The position numbers and the translations under genes are program-made. The notes under the pieces were generated by a model. It was not told where the DNA came from. It did no database searches and was given only the letters and a program-made list of their open reading frames with translations. A stretch of DNA of 64,000 bases from NCBI RefSeq assembly GCF_024211275.1, contig NZ_JAMLDX010000020.1, forward strand, positions 1 through 64,000. Direction: 5' to 3'. The stretch is from Sphingomonas tagetis. Its GTDB lineage: Bacteria; Pseudomonadota; Alphaproteobacteria; Sphingomonadales; Sphingomonadaceae. Each line of letters opens with the position of its first letter. Within the stretch, counting starts at the first letter, position 1. Positions 51,493 to 61,165 of this stretch are shown piece by piece.

Positions 51493-54393
51493 ATGCGGAC
51501 CAACACAGCCATCAACGGCGGGGCGACCATGAGGTCGGCCGCGCTTGCCTCATCGAGCGGACTCGGGCTGCTTTTGGCGTGCCTCGCGGCAGCGCCGGCC
51601 CATGCCCAGGATGTCGAGGCGTCGGTTGCGAGCGCGGCCGGGGTAGGGCAGCCTGCCGACGCCCAGTCCGTTCAGGCGCAGGAAGCCGAACAGGTCGTCG
51701 GGGACGACATCATCGTCACCGGATCGCGAATCGCGCGTGGCGGGTTCACGGCTCCGACACCGACCACGGTCGTCGGCGCCCAGGACCTCGAGCGCGCTAC
51801 GGTCACCAATCCGGCGGATCTTCTCAATCGCTTGCCCGCGTTTCGCGCTTCGACCAAACCGTCCGTGACCACGGTATCGCAGACGGTCGGCGCGAATTAC
51901 CTTGACCTGCGCGGTCTCGGCGTCACGCGCACGCTGACCCTCGTCAACGGACAGCGCTATGCCCCCAGCAGCATTACGGGGCAGGTCGATCTTAACCTGA
52001 TCCCCACGATCATGGTCGAGCGCATCGACGTGGTCACCGGGGGCGCCTCGGCGGCCTACGGCTCCGACGCCGTCGCGGGCGTTGTCAACCTCATCTACAA
52101 GCGCGACGTCAAAGGGCTCCAGGGTGTCGTTTCGGCCGGAGAGTCGGCCTATGGCGACAACAAGGAGCTTAATGTCGGCCTGTTGTGGGGCACGCGCTTT
52201 GCGGACGATCGCGGCAGCTTCATGATCGGTGGCCAATATGTCGACAATGACGGCGGCAAGCCGCTGGGCAGCCGTGACTGGGGCCGCCTCGACTGGAACA
52301 TCATTCCCAATCCGGCAGCGACCGCGGCCAACGGATTGCCGACCCGTCTGCTTGCATCTGGCGTGCGAAACTCCAATCAGGCCTTTGGCGGTCTGATCCG
52401 GGCGCCCGCCGCACTGGCGGGAACGCAGTTCCTTGAGGGCGGCGTGCCTGCGCCGTTCGTGTTCGGGAGTGTGGTCGGCCCCACCTTCATGGTGGGCGGA
52501 AGCGGCATGAACACGCAGCGACTGGTGCTTCTCCAGGTTCCCATCGAACGTTACGCGCTTACCGCCCGTTCGACGTTCGACATCGGGTCCGACACCAAAA
52601 TCGCCGCGGAATATTCCTTCGGCCATTCGACCCTGACATCGGTCAGCGGACAGGCGCAGGACAATGCGCTGATCATTCAGCGCGACAATGCCTTCCTGCC
52701 TGCGTCAACGCGCGCGGCGATGGTCGCGGCGAATGCCAACACCATTACGGTCGGGCGCCGATCGCTCGATCTGTTCCCCGACAATTCGCTGTCAGGCGCG
52801 CCTATTTCGGGTGAAACGACGCTGCACCGCGGACTTGTCAGTATCGAGGGCAGGCTCGGCGGCAGCTGGAAATACGACGCCTATTATCAGCATGGCGAAT
52901 CGCGCAACGTTCAGCGCATCGGACTGCGCATCCGCGACAATTGGAGCCGCGCGATCGATGCGGTGGTGAACCCGGCCAACGGCCAGATCGTTTGCCGGGC
53001 AACGTTGAGTGCGGACGCGGCCGTCCGCAATGCTGCGGCGGGCTGCGTTCCGTTCAACATTTTCGGGCCCTATTCGCGCTCGCTCGCAGCGGCCGATTAT
53101 GTGTCCGACAATGGCGTGAACACGCTCAAATATAAACAGGATGCCGCGGCCTTCACCGTGCAGGGCGAACCCTTCTCGATCTGGGGCGGGCCGGTTTCGG
53201 TCGCCTTTGGCGCCGAATATCGCCGGGAAAGCGCGCAGTCGACGGTGGATGCGATTTCGCTCGTCAAGGGCTATGATCTGCTCAACTTCCAGCCGATCAG
53301 CGGCGTGTCGACAGTGAAAGAAGTGTTCGTCGAGACGATCGCTCCGATCGCGTCCGATACATCCTGGGCCAAATCGCTCGAATTCAACGGCGCGGTCCGC
53401 TATACCGACTATAGCCTCAGCGGCGGCGTCACGAGCTGGAAGGCGGGCCTGACCTATGTCCCGTTCGAGGGGGTTCGCTTCCGCGCCACACGCTCGCGGG
53501 ATATCCGCGCGCCAAATCTCAACGAACTTTTCTCGCCGTTGCAGGGCACGCTGCAAACCGTTCTCGACCCGGCTACCAACCAGTCGGTGCCCACGCAGAT
53601 CAACACCGGCGGCAATGCGACGTTGAAGCCGGAATTTGCCGATACCTTGACGCTCGGCGTCGTGATTTCACCAACGTTTCTGCCCGGCTTCCAGCTATCG
53701 GTCGATTATTTCGATATCCACATCAAGGGCGCCATCACCACGCTGGCGCCGGCTGACATCATCGGCCGCTGCGTGGGTGGCGCGACCGACCTCTGTTCGC
53801 GCGTAATCCGCGACAGCACCGGCCGGCTGGTGTCGATCGACCAGCTGTTCGAGAACCTGAACGGGCTGCGCAATCGCGGTGTCGATTTCGAGCTGGCCTA
53901 TCGCCGCCCACTCAGCCAGATTTCGACCTCGCTCCCCGGAACGCTGGGCCTCCGCGCGATCGGAACCTACACCGCGGAAGCCTCGCAGGACGACGGCCTC
54001 GTCAAGATCGATCTGGCGGGCGACACGGGCGGCCGGCGTCCGGGCGGGTTCCCGCGCTGGTCTGGAACCGGCATCCTGTCCTACGACAGCAACCGGCTGA
54101 GCGTCAGCGCCGAAGCGCGGTTCGTCAGCAGCGGCAAGCTCGATGCGCTCGGCACGCCGCAGAACATCAATATCAACCGGGTGGCTTCGCGAACCTATGT
54201 GAACTTGTCGGCCTCCTACAAGATCATCGAGTCCGACGGAAAGGGCCGCTCGCTCGAGCTGTTCGGAAGCGTGAACAATCTGTTCAACGTCGATCCGCCG
54301 GTCGCCGTCAGCCCGAATGCGTTCCCCACCAATGCGATACTCTTCGACACGATCGGTCAGACGTTCACGGCGGGCTTGAGGTTCAAGCTGTGA
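51493..54393 (+). CDS. TonB-dependent receptor (large)
   Basis: A 966-residue outer-membrane receptor. A signal peptide (cleavage near AHA-Q39), a TonB-box-like DDIIVTGSR (71-79), a plug domain with LLNRLPAFR, LDLRGLGVTRTLTLVNGQRY and VVTGGASAAYGSDAVAGVVNLIYKRD, and a long barrel ending in TFTAGLRFKL. The plug motifs match the sphingomonad group of large TonB receptors found in catabolic clusters, which take up aromatic or oligomeric compounds. GGAGAGG lies before the ATG. The next gene overlaps the stop by four bases. Confidence 0.93.
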   Translation: MRTNTAINGGATMRSAALASSSGLGLLLACLAAAPAHAQDVEASVASAAGVGQPADAQSVQAQEAEQVVGDDIIVTGSRIARGGFTAPTPTTVVGAQDLERATVTNPADLLNRLPAFRASTKPSVTTVSQTVGANYLDLRGLGVTRTLTLVNGQRYAPSSITGQVDLNLIPTIMVERIDVVTGGASAAYGSDAVAGVVNLIYKRDVKGLQGVVSAGESAYGDNKELNVGLLWGTRFADDRGSFMIGGQYVDNDGGKPLGSRDWGRLDWNIIPNPAATAANGLPTRLLASGVRNSNQAFGGLIRAPAALAGTQFLEGGVPAPFVFGSVVGPTFMVGGSGMNTQRLVLLQVPIERYALTARSTFDIGSDTKIAAEYSFGHSTLTSVSGQAQDNALIIQRDNAFLPASTRAAMVAANANTITVGRRSLDLFPDNSLSGAPISGETTLHRGLVSIEGRLGGSWKYDAYYQHGESRNVQRIGLRIRDNWSRAIDAVVNPANGQIVCRATLSADAAVRNAAAGCVPFNIFGPYSRSLAAADYVSDNGVNTLKYKQDAAAFTVQGEPFSIWGGPVSVAFGAEYRRESAQSTVDAISLVKGYDLLNFQPISGVSTVKEVFVETIAPIASDTSWAKSLEFNGAVRYTDYSLSGGVTSWKAGLTYVPFEGVRFRATRSRDIRAPNLNELFSPLQGTLQTVLDPATNQSVPTQINTGGNATLKPEFADTLTLGVVISPTFLPGFQLSVDYFDIHIKGAITTLAPADIIGRCVGGATDLCSRVIRDSTGRLVSIDQLFENLNGLRNRGVDFELAYRRPLSQISTSLPGTLGLRAIGTYTAEASQDDGLVKIDLAGDTGGRRPGGFPRWSGTGILSYDSNRLSVSAEARFVSSGKLDALGTPQNININRVASRTYVNLSASYKIIESDGKGRSLELFGSVNNLFNVDPPVAVSPNAFPTNAILFDTIGQTFTAGLRFKL

Positions 54394-54794
54394 CCGCCGC
54401 GCCGACCGACGGCCGCGGGTTGCCGGCGGATTTGGTCGCGGTCATCCACGGCCATGACCGCGGTCTCGAAGCGCGGGATTCCGAATTGATGCGAAGGCTG
54501 CTCCCGGAGAGCTTCCTTCAAGTCACGCCCGCCGGCACGCCGAAGGGGCGCGAGGAATGGTTCGACTGGTTCGAAAACACGACTCGCTATGATTCGATGC
54601 GGCGCGAGATCGTCGAATTCCGCAAGCTTGATGGCGTCATTGCCGTCCTGTCGCGCTGTAGTCCGATCATGCGGGTGCGTGACGGCGAGCCGTCGGAGCA
54701 CCGCGCCATGATGCTCGAACTCTGGGCCTGCGACCGCGGTCAGTGGACCAAGGCGTATGAACAATATACGCGGCCGCCGCTGCCCGCTGCTTGA
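54390..54794 (+). CDS. NTF2-like (DUF4440-type) protein
   Basis: A 134-residue cone-fold protein of the NTF2-like superfamily: HDRGLEARDSELMRRLLPESFLQVTPAGTPKGREEWFDWFEN and MMLELWACDRGQWTKAYEQYT. Members serve as small-ligand binders, dehydratases or isomerases. The GTG start overlaps the TonB-receptor stop (GTGA), so it is translated with it. It may act on the compound imported by that receptor. Confidence 0.8.
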   Translation: MTAAPTDGRGLPADLVAVIHGHDRGLEARDSELMRRLLPESFLQVTPAGTPKGREEWFDWFENTTRYDSMRREIVEFRKLDGVIAVLSRCSPIMRVRDGEPSEHRAMMLELWACDRGQWTKAYEQYTRPPLPAA

Positions 54795-54819
54795 CGCTGT
54801 AAGATAGGAAGGAGCTGGA

Positions 54820-56166
54820 ATGCAGGATTTCTCGAAGCTCCGGTTCGTGAGCGATCTCGTCAACGAGAGCGCGATCTCGCGCCAGCAATATCTCGTCTAT
54901 ATCCTCTGCTTCGTGCTCGTTGCGGTTGATGGGTTCGATACCGCCGTAATCGGTTTCGTCGCTCCGGCGATCAAGGCCGAGTTCGGTCTGGGTCCGCATT
55001 CGATCGCGATCCTGATCACCGCTGGCCTGCTGGGCGCGATCACCGGAACGAGCATACTCGGGCCTGCCGCCGATATCTTCGGACGCACGCGTGTCATGCT
55101 GGTCGCCACGTTCATTTATGGCGGCCTCACGATGCTCCTGGGAACGTTGCAGAGCTTCGAGGCCATCCTCGCCGTCCGCTTCCTTGCCGGCATATGTTTT
55201 GGCGGCGTACTGCCCTGCGCGATCGCGCTGACGGCTGAATATGCGCCGCACCGAAAACGTTCGTCGCTGATCACGGCCATGTTCTGCGGGTTCACGATCG
55301 GGTCGGCGTCGGTCGGCTTTATCGCGGCCTGGATGTTGCCCGTACTGGGGTGGCGCGCCGTCTTGTTGACCGGCGGCGGCCTGGCGATCCTGGTCGGCGC
55401 GCTTTGCTGGGCGCTGCTTCCGGAATCGCTGCAATTTCTGGTGGCGCGCCGGCCGGGTCACAAGTCGATCGGCCATATTCTGGGCCGGATAGCGCCGGCG
55501 GCATTGAAGGCGGGCTGGGTTCCGCAGCCCGACGCCGTGCCTGAGGGCAGGCCGCTTCGCGCCCTTTTCGAAGCGCGCCCGATGGGCGGTACGCTGCTAT
55601 TGTGGCTGAGCGCCTTTGCGGCCTTGATGTGCACCTATCTCCTCGCCAACTGGCTGCCGGTTCTGCTGACGCAGGAGGGTTATTCGGTGAGCAAGGCGGC
55701 GGTCGTCACCGCCATGTTCCAGGTCGGCGGCACCATCGGATCGCTGTCGATCGGCATGGTGATGGACCGCCGGCGCCCCAATCGCGTGCTGGGCGCTGTC
55801 TGGGCCGGTTCGACGTTTGCGCTTGGCGGCATCGCGTTGTTCACGCCGTTCCCCATCGCGGTCGCGATTGCGGTGTTCTTTGCCGGCGTCTGTATTCCGG
55901 GCGGGCAGATCGGCTCATCGGCCTATGCGGCCGCCTGGTATCCCACGCAGGTCCGCACCACGGGGATCAGCTGGATGTCGGGCATCGGGCGCGCCGGCGC
56001 GCTGGTCGGAAGTCTCGTCGCGGGGGGACTCCTGGCGCTCGGGCTCGGTATGCAGATGATTGTCGCGCTGCTTGGAATTCCCATGCTGCTGGGCGCGGGC
56101 GCGATGTTCCTTCACGAACGTTATGTCGCGCCGGAAGCCGCCGGCCCGGAAACGGGGTCGATCTGA
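54820..56166 (+). CDS. MFS transporter, aromatic acid/H+ symporter (AAHS) type
   Basis: A 448-residue inner-membrane protein with about 12 transmembrane helices. VLVAVDGFDTAVIGFVAPAI in the first helix and GPAADIFGRTRVMLVATF after the second are the AAHS marks (the DGFD motif and the MFS GxxxD(R/K)xGRR-like loop). The family imports aromatic acids such as 4-hydroxybenzoate or protocatechuate. It continues the receptor-NTF2 message, and its stop overlaps the following ATG. Confidence 0.9.
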   Translation: MQDFSKLRFVSDLVNESAISRQQYLVYILCFVLVAVDGFDTAVIGFVAPAIKAEFGLGPHSIAILITAGLLGAITGTSILGPAADIFGRTRVMLVATFIYGGLTMLLGTLQSFEAILAVRFLAGICFGGVLPCAIALTAEYAPHRKRSSLITAMFCGFTIGSASVGFIAAWMLPVLGWRAVLLTGGGLAILVGALCWALLPESLQFLVARRPGHKSIGHILGRIAPAALKAGWVPQPDAVPEGRPLRALFEARPMGGTLLLWLSAFAALMCTYLLANWLPVLLTQEGYSVSKAAVVTAMFQVGGTIGSLSIGMVMDRRRPNRVLGAVWAGSTFALGGIALFTPFPIAVAIAVFFAGVCIPGGQIGSSAYAAAWYPTQVRTTGISWMSGIGRAGALVGSLVAGGLLALGLGMQMIVALLGIPMLLGAGAMFLHERYVAPEAAGPETGSI

Positions 56167-57110
56167 TGGAAATGCGCCGCGTCGGCAGATCGGGACTGCT
56201 GGTCAGCGCGGTCGGCCTGGGTTGCAATAATTTCGGATCGCGGATGGACGCCGCCGCCGCCGCCGCCGTGGTCGGCCAGGCGATCGAGTGCGGAATCAAT
56301 TTCTTCGACACGGCCGATGTATATGGAAAATCGCAATCCGAAGTGATGCTCGGGGCAGCCTTGGGGTCCCGCCGTAAGGACGTCGTGATCGCGACCAAAT
56401 TCGGGTTGCCGATCGATCAGGATCCGACGCATCGGGGCGGTTCGCGGCGCTGGATCGTCGAGGCCTGCGACCGAAGTCTCCGGCGCCTTGGCACGGACTA
56501 TATCGATCTTTACCAGCAGCACGGCGCCGATCCTGCGACACCGCTCGATGAGACATTGCGAGCGCTCGACGACCTCGTGCGCGCTGGCAAGGTTCGTTAT
56601 GTCGGCGCATCGAGTTATGAGCCATGGCGTCTCGTCGATGCCGATTGGACCGCGCGCGAGCTTGGCGCCAGCCGCTTCATATCCGTCATGAGCGGCCTGT
56701 CGCTGCTCGAACGCGGCGCGCGCGAGAGCTATTTCCCCGTTTGTGATCGCCTGGGCATCGGCTTTCTGCCGTATTTCCCGCTCGCCGCGGGCTTGCTGAC
56801 CGGAAAATACCGCCGCAACGAGCCCCCTCCCGCATCAGGCAGGCTCACGGACTGGGGGCAGCGCGGCGCCGACGCGCTACAGGACGCCAATCTGGTCAAG
56901 GTCGAAGCGCTTCACGGCTTCGCTGCGGCGCGCGACAGGGAACTGCTCGAACTGGCGATCTCATGGCTTCTTGCCATGCCGCAGGTCGCATCGGTCCTGT
57001 CCGGCGCCACGCGACCCGAGCAAGTGGTGGCCAATGTCGAAGCGGCGGAATGGAAAATGAGCGGAGCCGATCTTCAGTCATTCGACGAGCTCGCCGCCTC
57101 GTTCGCTTGA
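56166..57110 (+). CDS. Aldo/keto reductase
   Basis: A 314-residue TIM-barrel oxidoreductase with the catalytic tetrad D48 (FFDTADVYG), Y53, K78 (IATKFG) and H119 (YQQHG). It reduces carbonyls with NADPH. The ATG overlaps the transporter stop (TGATG), so it belongs to the operon 51493-57110, and perhaps also 50616. It likely modifies an imported aromatic or keto compound. Confidence 0.93.
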   Translation: MEMRRVGRSGLLVSAVGLGCNNFGSRMDAAAAAAVVGQAIECGINFFDTADVYGKSQSEVMLGAALGSRRKDVVIATKFGLPIDQDPTHRGGSRRWIVEACDRSLRRLGTDYIDLYQQHGADPATPLDETLRALDDLVRAGKVRYVGASSYEPWRLVDADWTARELGASRFISVMSGLSLLERGARESYFPVCDRLGIGFLPYFPLAAGLLTGKYRRNEPPPASGRLTDWGQRGADALQDANLVKVEALHGFAAARDRELLELAISWLLAMPQVASVLSGATRPEQVVANVEAAEWKMSGADLQSFDELAASFA

Positions 57111-57215
57111 TTCAGCGCCGGGATCAGCGGCGATACCACGGGGCGAGCAGGGCTGTCCGGCGCCGCCGCGGCCCTATGGGCGACCGCGATCAGCGCCGGC
57201 TGGTGAGCTGAGCTC

Positions 57216-58325
57216 TCAGATGGTCACGAGATAATTGGTAAAGCCGCCGTCCCCGGACGAGACGCCGTTGATCGCTTCGTTGATGGAATCGAGCGGCCAG
57301 GACTTCGGCTCCAGAACCGAAATATCGATGGCTCCCGAAGCGATCATGTCGGCCATCTCGATGCCGTCGGCGGTGGTGAACCAGACCGAGCCGATCATTT
57401 CCATCTGCTCGTCCATCCACCATTTCACATCGACCCCAAGGTCGCCAGCCGTGCCGCCGATGTTCACGATGCGGCCGCCTCGCTTGACGCCATACATCGC
57501 GTCTTTCATCGAATCGAGCGACGCCACGGCGCCGAGCGTATCGAGCATATAGTCGGCCCCCTTGCCGCTCGTCTGCGATTTGACCCACGCCGCGACCGGG
57601 CCGTGGAGGTTCGAATGCGTGATCACGCGACCGGGGGCGAGCTGTTCCAGCCGCGAGAGTAATTTCTCCCCTCGCGCGACCGCATAGATTCGCGCGGCGC
57701 CCATCGCGAGCGCCAGGATCGTGGCGCCGACCCCCAAGGTTCCGGTTGCGCCATTGATAATGATCGACTTGCCGGCAAGGGGCCCGCACTTCTTGAGGGC
57801 GGCGTAAGATGTGCCGAGATAGCCGAACCGCGTTCCGTGACCGACCGCCAGCCCGTCAGGCAATTTGACGAGCGCGGTTTGCGGCGCGCGCATGAATTCG
57901 CAGAATCCACCCTCGGGGTAGAGTCGAAACATTTCGAGGCTGTTCTCATTATATCCGAAATAGCCGCCCAGCGTCCAATAGCCGCATTTCTGAGGCGTGC
58001 CCGATAGGCAGCTGTGGCACGCCTGGCAGGCGCGGCCGGGATTCACATAGACATAGTCGCCGGGCTGGTAGCCGACGACATTGTCGCCGACCTGATGCAC
58101 CATTCCGACGGGGTCGAGCCCGAATATCGCAGGAAGCGGCGGCAGCGGCATCTGCGGATACCATGTCTGCCAGTTGGCGAGCACATTGGCGAGGTTCGGG
58201 ACCATGCCGCAACCCTGCACCTGCACCACCACGTCGGTCCCGCTCGCGATCGGCTTGCGGACGACATCCAGCTTCATGGGCTGGCCGATTTCGTGAAGCC
58301 GCGCCGCGCGCATCGTTTCTGCCAT
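57216..58325 (-). CDS. Zinc-binding medium-chain alcohol dehydrogenase
   Basis: A 369-residue MDR protein. The structural zinc loop CQACHSCLSGTPQKCG is complete, and the Rossmann motif is IINGATGTLGVGATILALAMG. The catalytic zinc site is less typical, as GCGMVPNLA replaces the usual GxCHTD. GAGAGG lies upstream of the ATG. It converges on the aldo/keto reductase gene and is divergent from the DoxX-like gene, with the palindromic operator at 58384-58425 in between. Likely an NAD(P)-dependent oxidoreductase of the catabolic region. Confidence 0.88.
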   Translation of the reverse strand: MAETMRAARLHEIGQPMKLDVVRKPIASGTDVVVQVQGCGMVPNLANVLANWQTWYPQMPLPPLPAIFGLDPVGMVHQVGDNVVGYQPGDYVYVNPGRACQACHSCLSGTPQKCGYWTLGGYFGYNENSLEMFRLYPEGGFCEFMRAPQTALVKLPDGLAVGHGTRFGYLGTSYAALKKCGPLAGKSIIINGATGTLGVGATILALAMGAARIYAVARGEKLLSRLEQLAPGRVITHSNLHGPVAAWVKSQTSGKGADYMLDTLGAVASLDSMKDAMYGVKRGGRIVNIGGTAGDLGVDVKWWMDEQMEMIGSVWFTTADGIEMADMIASGAIDISVLEPKSWPLDSINEAINGVSSGDGGFTNYLVTI

Positions 58326-58383
58326 CGTTCCGACACCTCTCATCATGATTTCCGTAACCCGTGGTCGCTTGCGAAGCACGGCC

Positions 58384-58425
58384 TTGACATACCACGTGCT
58401 ATCGGAATACCATATGGTATGTCAA
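58384..58425. promoter_or_regulatory. Palindromic operator with overlapping divergent promoters
   Basis: TTGACATACCA at 58384-58394 and TGGTATGTCAA at 58415-58425 are perfect inverted copies; each includes a -35-like TTGACA, one facing each direction. Plausible -10 elements lie 17 bases downstream on each strand. Inside is the palindrome ATACC-ATAT-GGTAT (58407-58420). This suits a TetR repressor controlling the dehydrogenase (minus) and the DoxX-like gene (plus). Confidence 0.75.
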
Positions 58426-58465
58426 CCGCGATCGGTGCGTGGAGGCATGAAGAGAGGAAGCCGGG

Positions 58466-58819
58466 ATGCCGTGGATCGATGACCCTCAAATCGCTCTGCG
58501 AGTGCTTTGCGGCATCTGGTTCGTCCCCCATCTGCTCGGCAAGCTGATGCACGCCGACCTGGCCTATCTGACCTTCGAAAGGGCGGGCTTCAAACCTGGC
58601 AAGATGTTCCTCTATGCGACGGTGGCGATGGAGGCCCTTGCAATGATCGGCCTGGTCTTTGGGGTCATGCCGAAAGCCGCCGCCGGACTGGCGGCCATCG
58701 TTCTCGCCGGCGCGGCGTATGCGGTCGTCAAGATCAACGGATCCAACTGGCGGTGGCAGAAGGGCGGGCCCGAATACATCGTTTTTTGGGCCCTTTGCTG
58801 CGTCATCTCAGTCGTCTGA
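58466..58819 (+). CDS. DoxX-like membrane protein
   Basis: A 117-residue protein with four predicted transmembrane helices: ALRVLCGIWFVPHLLGKLM, MFLYATVAMEALAMIGLVFG, AAAGLAAIVLAGAAYAVV and YIVFWALCCVISVV. Pattern and size fit the DoxX family of small membrane proteins of unknown biochemical role, often beside oxidoreductases. AGAGGAA lies upstream. It is the first gene after the palindromic operator. Confidence 0.75.
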   Translation: MPWIDDPQIALRVLCGIWFVPHLLGKLMHADLAYLTFERAGFKPGKMFLYATVAMEALAMIGLVFGVMPKAAAGLAAIVLAGAAYAVVKINGSNWRWQKGGPEYIVFWALCCVISVV

Positions 58820-58856
58820 GCGCCGCGCGGATGACGATCGGGGCCGAATATTATAG

Positions 58857-58870
58857 ATATCAATCGGTGT
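58857..58870. promoter_or_regulatory. TetR-type operator candidate before the P450 gene
   Basis: ATATC-AATC-GGTGT, a degenerate version of the ATACC-N4-GGTAT palindrome with identical spacing, 25 bases before the P450 start codon. Confidence 0.4.
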
Positions 58871-58894
58871 CTCAAACATGCAGCTGGAGCAGAA

Positions 58895-60085
58895 TTGGTG
58901 GCTGATGACTCCTTGACGGGCGAAGCACTCTTCAACGACCCGTATCCGGTATACGCTCGCCTGAGGCGGGAGGCGCCGGTCGCCTTGTTCGAGGGCACGC
59001 ACGAATATTTCGTGACCCGATGGCAGGATTGCCAGACGGTTGGCGCCAACGACGCCGTTTTCGGCCCGTCCGCCTCGGATAATCGGCCCGAAGCTCGCGT
59101 GTTCGGGATTCCGAACGTGCTATCCATGTCGGGTCCCGAGCATCAGGCCCTTCGCGCGGGCATCGATTACGAAGTTCAACAACAACGGGTCGACGGATAC
59201 ATCGAAGACTTGGCGCGTCCGATCGTCGTCAAATATATCGACGCGATCCGCTCGCAGGGCGAGGCCGATCTCACTCAACAGCTATTTGAACCGATCAGCG
59301 TCAGGATCGTGGGGGACCTGATCGGCCTGACTCAAATTCCCAACGAGACGCTTCAATCCTGGTTTCACGCAATAAACGGCGGCTTGCAGAACACCGTTGC
59401 GCAGGACCCTGCGGTCTGGGCGCGATGCGACCAGGCAATTGCCGATATCGACGAGGTGATGCGCGCCATGTACGAAAAGGTGTGCGCCGCCCCTGACGCA
59501 ACGCTTTTTTCGCATGTCGTGTACGGCGGACTGCCGGATGGGCAGCGCCGCTCATTCGAAGACATCATGCCGACGATGCGCGTCATCATTCTGGGCGGAT
59601 TGCAGGAACCCGGTCATGGCGCCGCCAACGCGGCGTATGGCGTCCTCGACGATAAGGAGCAATCCGGCCTGATGCGGACGGAGCCGTCGACATGGGCGCT
59701 CAAGGCTTATGACGAGGGGCTGCGATGGATCGCGCCAATCGGCGTGACGCCGCGCGTGGCCCGCCAGGACTTCGAAATCGCAGGAACTCGTGTCCCCGAA
59801 GGCGCGTCGGTGGCGATCGTACTTGCCTCCGCAAACCGTGACGAGGGCCGTTGGGAAAATGCCGAGGCCTTCGACATGCGACGGAAGAAAAAGGCGAACG
59901 CGACCTTCGGCTATCGTCCGCATTTCTGCTCGGGTCATTACCTCAGCCGGGCAGCGGGGCGAATTGCGTTGGAGGAGGCGTTTGCTCGCCTGCCGGGCCT
60001 TCGCATTGACGCAGACAAGCCCGTCAATGTGAAGGGCTGGCGGTTCCGTGGCGTTGTCAATCTGCCGGCGCGGTGGGACGCCTGA
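58895..60085 (+). CDS. Cytochrome P450
   Basis: A 396-residue soluble bacterial P450. The ExxR motif is EGLR (E274, R277) and the haem-binding loop is FGYRPHFCSG with C345 as thiolate ligand. The I-helix reads GGLQEPGHGAAN; the conserved acid-Thr pair is Glu-Pro, so the usual oxygen-activating threonine is missing. The start is TTG (58895) or GTG (58898), both with GGAG upstream. The ligJ-like gene follows with a TGATG overlap. It probably hydroxylates or demethylates an aromatic substrate; redox partners are not in the window. Confidence 0.93.
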   Translation: MVADDSLTGEALFNDPYPVYARLRREAPVALFEGTHEYFVTRWQDCQTVGANDAVFGPSASDNRPEARVFGIPNVLSMSGPEHQALRAGIDYEVQQQRVDGYIEDLARPIVVKYIDAIRSQGEADLTQQLFEPISVRIVGDLIGLTQIPNETLQSWFHAINGGLQNTVAQDPAVWARCDQAIADIDEVMRAMYEKVCAAPDATLFSHVVYGGLPDGQRRSFEDIMPTMRVIILGGLQEPGHGAANAAYGVLDDKEQSGLMRTEPSTWALKAYDEGLRWIAPIGVTPRVARQDFEIAGTRVPEGASVAIVLASANRDEGRWENAEAFDMRRKKKANATFGYRPHFCSGHYLSRAAGRIALEEAFARLPGLRIDADKPVNVKGWRFRGVVNLPARWDA

Positions 60086-61140
60086 TGATCATCGATTGCC
60101 ATGGGCATTACACGACGGAGCCAGCCGGGCATGGCAAGTTCCGCTCCGATCAGTTGGCTCTGTTTGCGAGCGGCAGGGGCGAAGCAGCTTACCCCCGGAT
60201 TTCCGATGACGAGATCGTCGAATCGATCGAGACGAACCAGCTGCGCCTGATCCGCGAACGCGGCGCCGACCTCACGATCTTCTCGCCGCGTGCCGTCGGG
60301 ATGGGGCATCATGACGGGAACGAGCGGACCAGCCAAATCTGGACCCGCCACTGCAACGACCTGATCAAACGGGTCATCGACCTTTTTCCGCAGAATTTCG
60401 TCGGCGTGTGCCAACTGCCGCAATCGCCGGGCGTATCGATCGCCAATTCAATCGATGAACTGGAGCGCTGCGTCCAGGAGCTCGGGTTCGTCGGCTGCAA
60501 TCTCAACCCTGACCCATCGGGCGGGCATTGGAGCGGGCCGCCATTGACCGACAGGGCGTGGTATCCCTTCTTCGAGAAAATGGTCGAACTCGACGTGCCG
60601 GCGATGATCCATGTGTCCGGCACCTGCAACCCGAATTTCCATGCAACGGGATCGCATTACCTCAATGCGGATACGACCGCATTCATGCAGTTTCTTCAAG
60701 GCGATCTGTTCGGCGATTTCCCCGAATTGCGCTTCATCATCCCGCACGGGGGTGGCGCGGTTCCCTATCATTGGGGCCGCTTCCGCGGACTTGCGGACCG
60801 GCTTGGCCGCCCGGAGCCCCGCGAGCATGTCCTGTCGAACGTCTTTTTCGATACCTGCGTTTACCACCAGCCAGGCATTGACCTATTGTTCAAGGTCATT
60901 CCGATCGAGAGTATCCTGTTCGCCTCCGAAATGCTCGGCGCCGTCCGGAGCTCGGATCCGGCAACGGGCCACCCTTATGACGACACCAAGCGCTACGTCG
61001 ATGCGCTCGATTTGACCGAGCGGGAGCGCGCACTGGTATATGAGGGTAACGCCCGCCGCGTTTATCCGCGGCTCGATCGGCGAATTGCCGAACTGGGACT
61101 TTCACAACCCCATCGGCCGGCATCTTCGCCGATCTCATAG
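60085..61140 (+). CDS. Amidohydrolase-family 4-oxalomesaconate hydratase-like protein (LigJ-like)
   Basis: A 351-residue amidohydrolase-fold protein. MIIDCHGHYTTEPAG gives the HxH metal motif (H6, H8); further ligands are expected in AMIHVSG and FIIPHGGG. The segment ILFASEMLGAVRSSDPATGHPYDDTKRYVDAL is typical of LigJ, which hydrates 4-oxalomesaconate in the protocatechuate 4,5-cleavage pathway. Its ATG overlaps the P450 stop. A LigK-like aldolase, the next step of that pathway, lies at 63249. Other amidohydrolase decarboxylases or hydratases are possible. Confidence 0.85.
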   Translation: MIIDCHGHYTTEPAGHGKFRSDQLALFASGRGEAAYPRISDDEIVESIETNQLRLIRERGADLTIFSPRAVGMGHHDGNERTSQIWTRHCNDLIKRVIDLFPQNFVGVCQLPQSPGVSIANSIDELERCVQELGFVGCNLNPDPSGGHWSGPPLTDRAWYPFFEKMVELDVPAMIHVSGTCNPNFHATGSHYLNADTTAFMQFLQGDLFGDFPELRFIIPHGGGAVPYHWGRFRGLADRLGRPEPREHVLSNVFFDTCVYHQPGIDLLFKVIPIESILFASEMLGAVRSSDPATGHPYDDTKRYVDALDLTERERALVYEGNARRVYPRLDRRIAELGLSQPHRPASSPIS

Positions 61141-61165
61141 CGACTCGTTGGAAGGAGGCTTGGGC

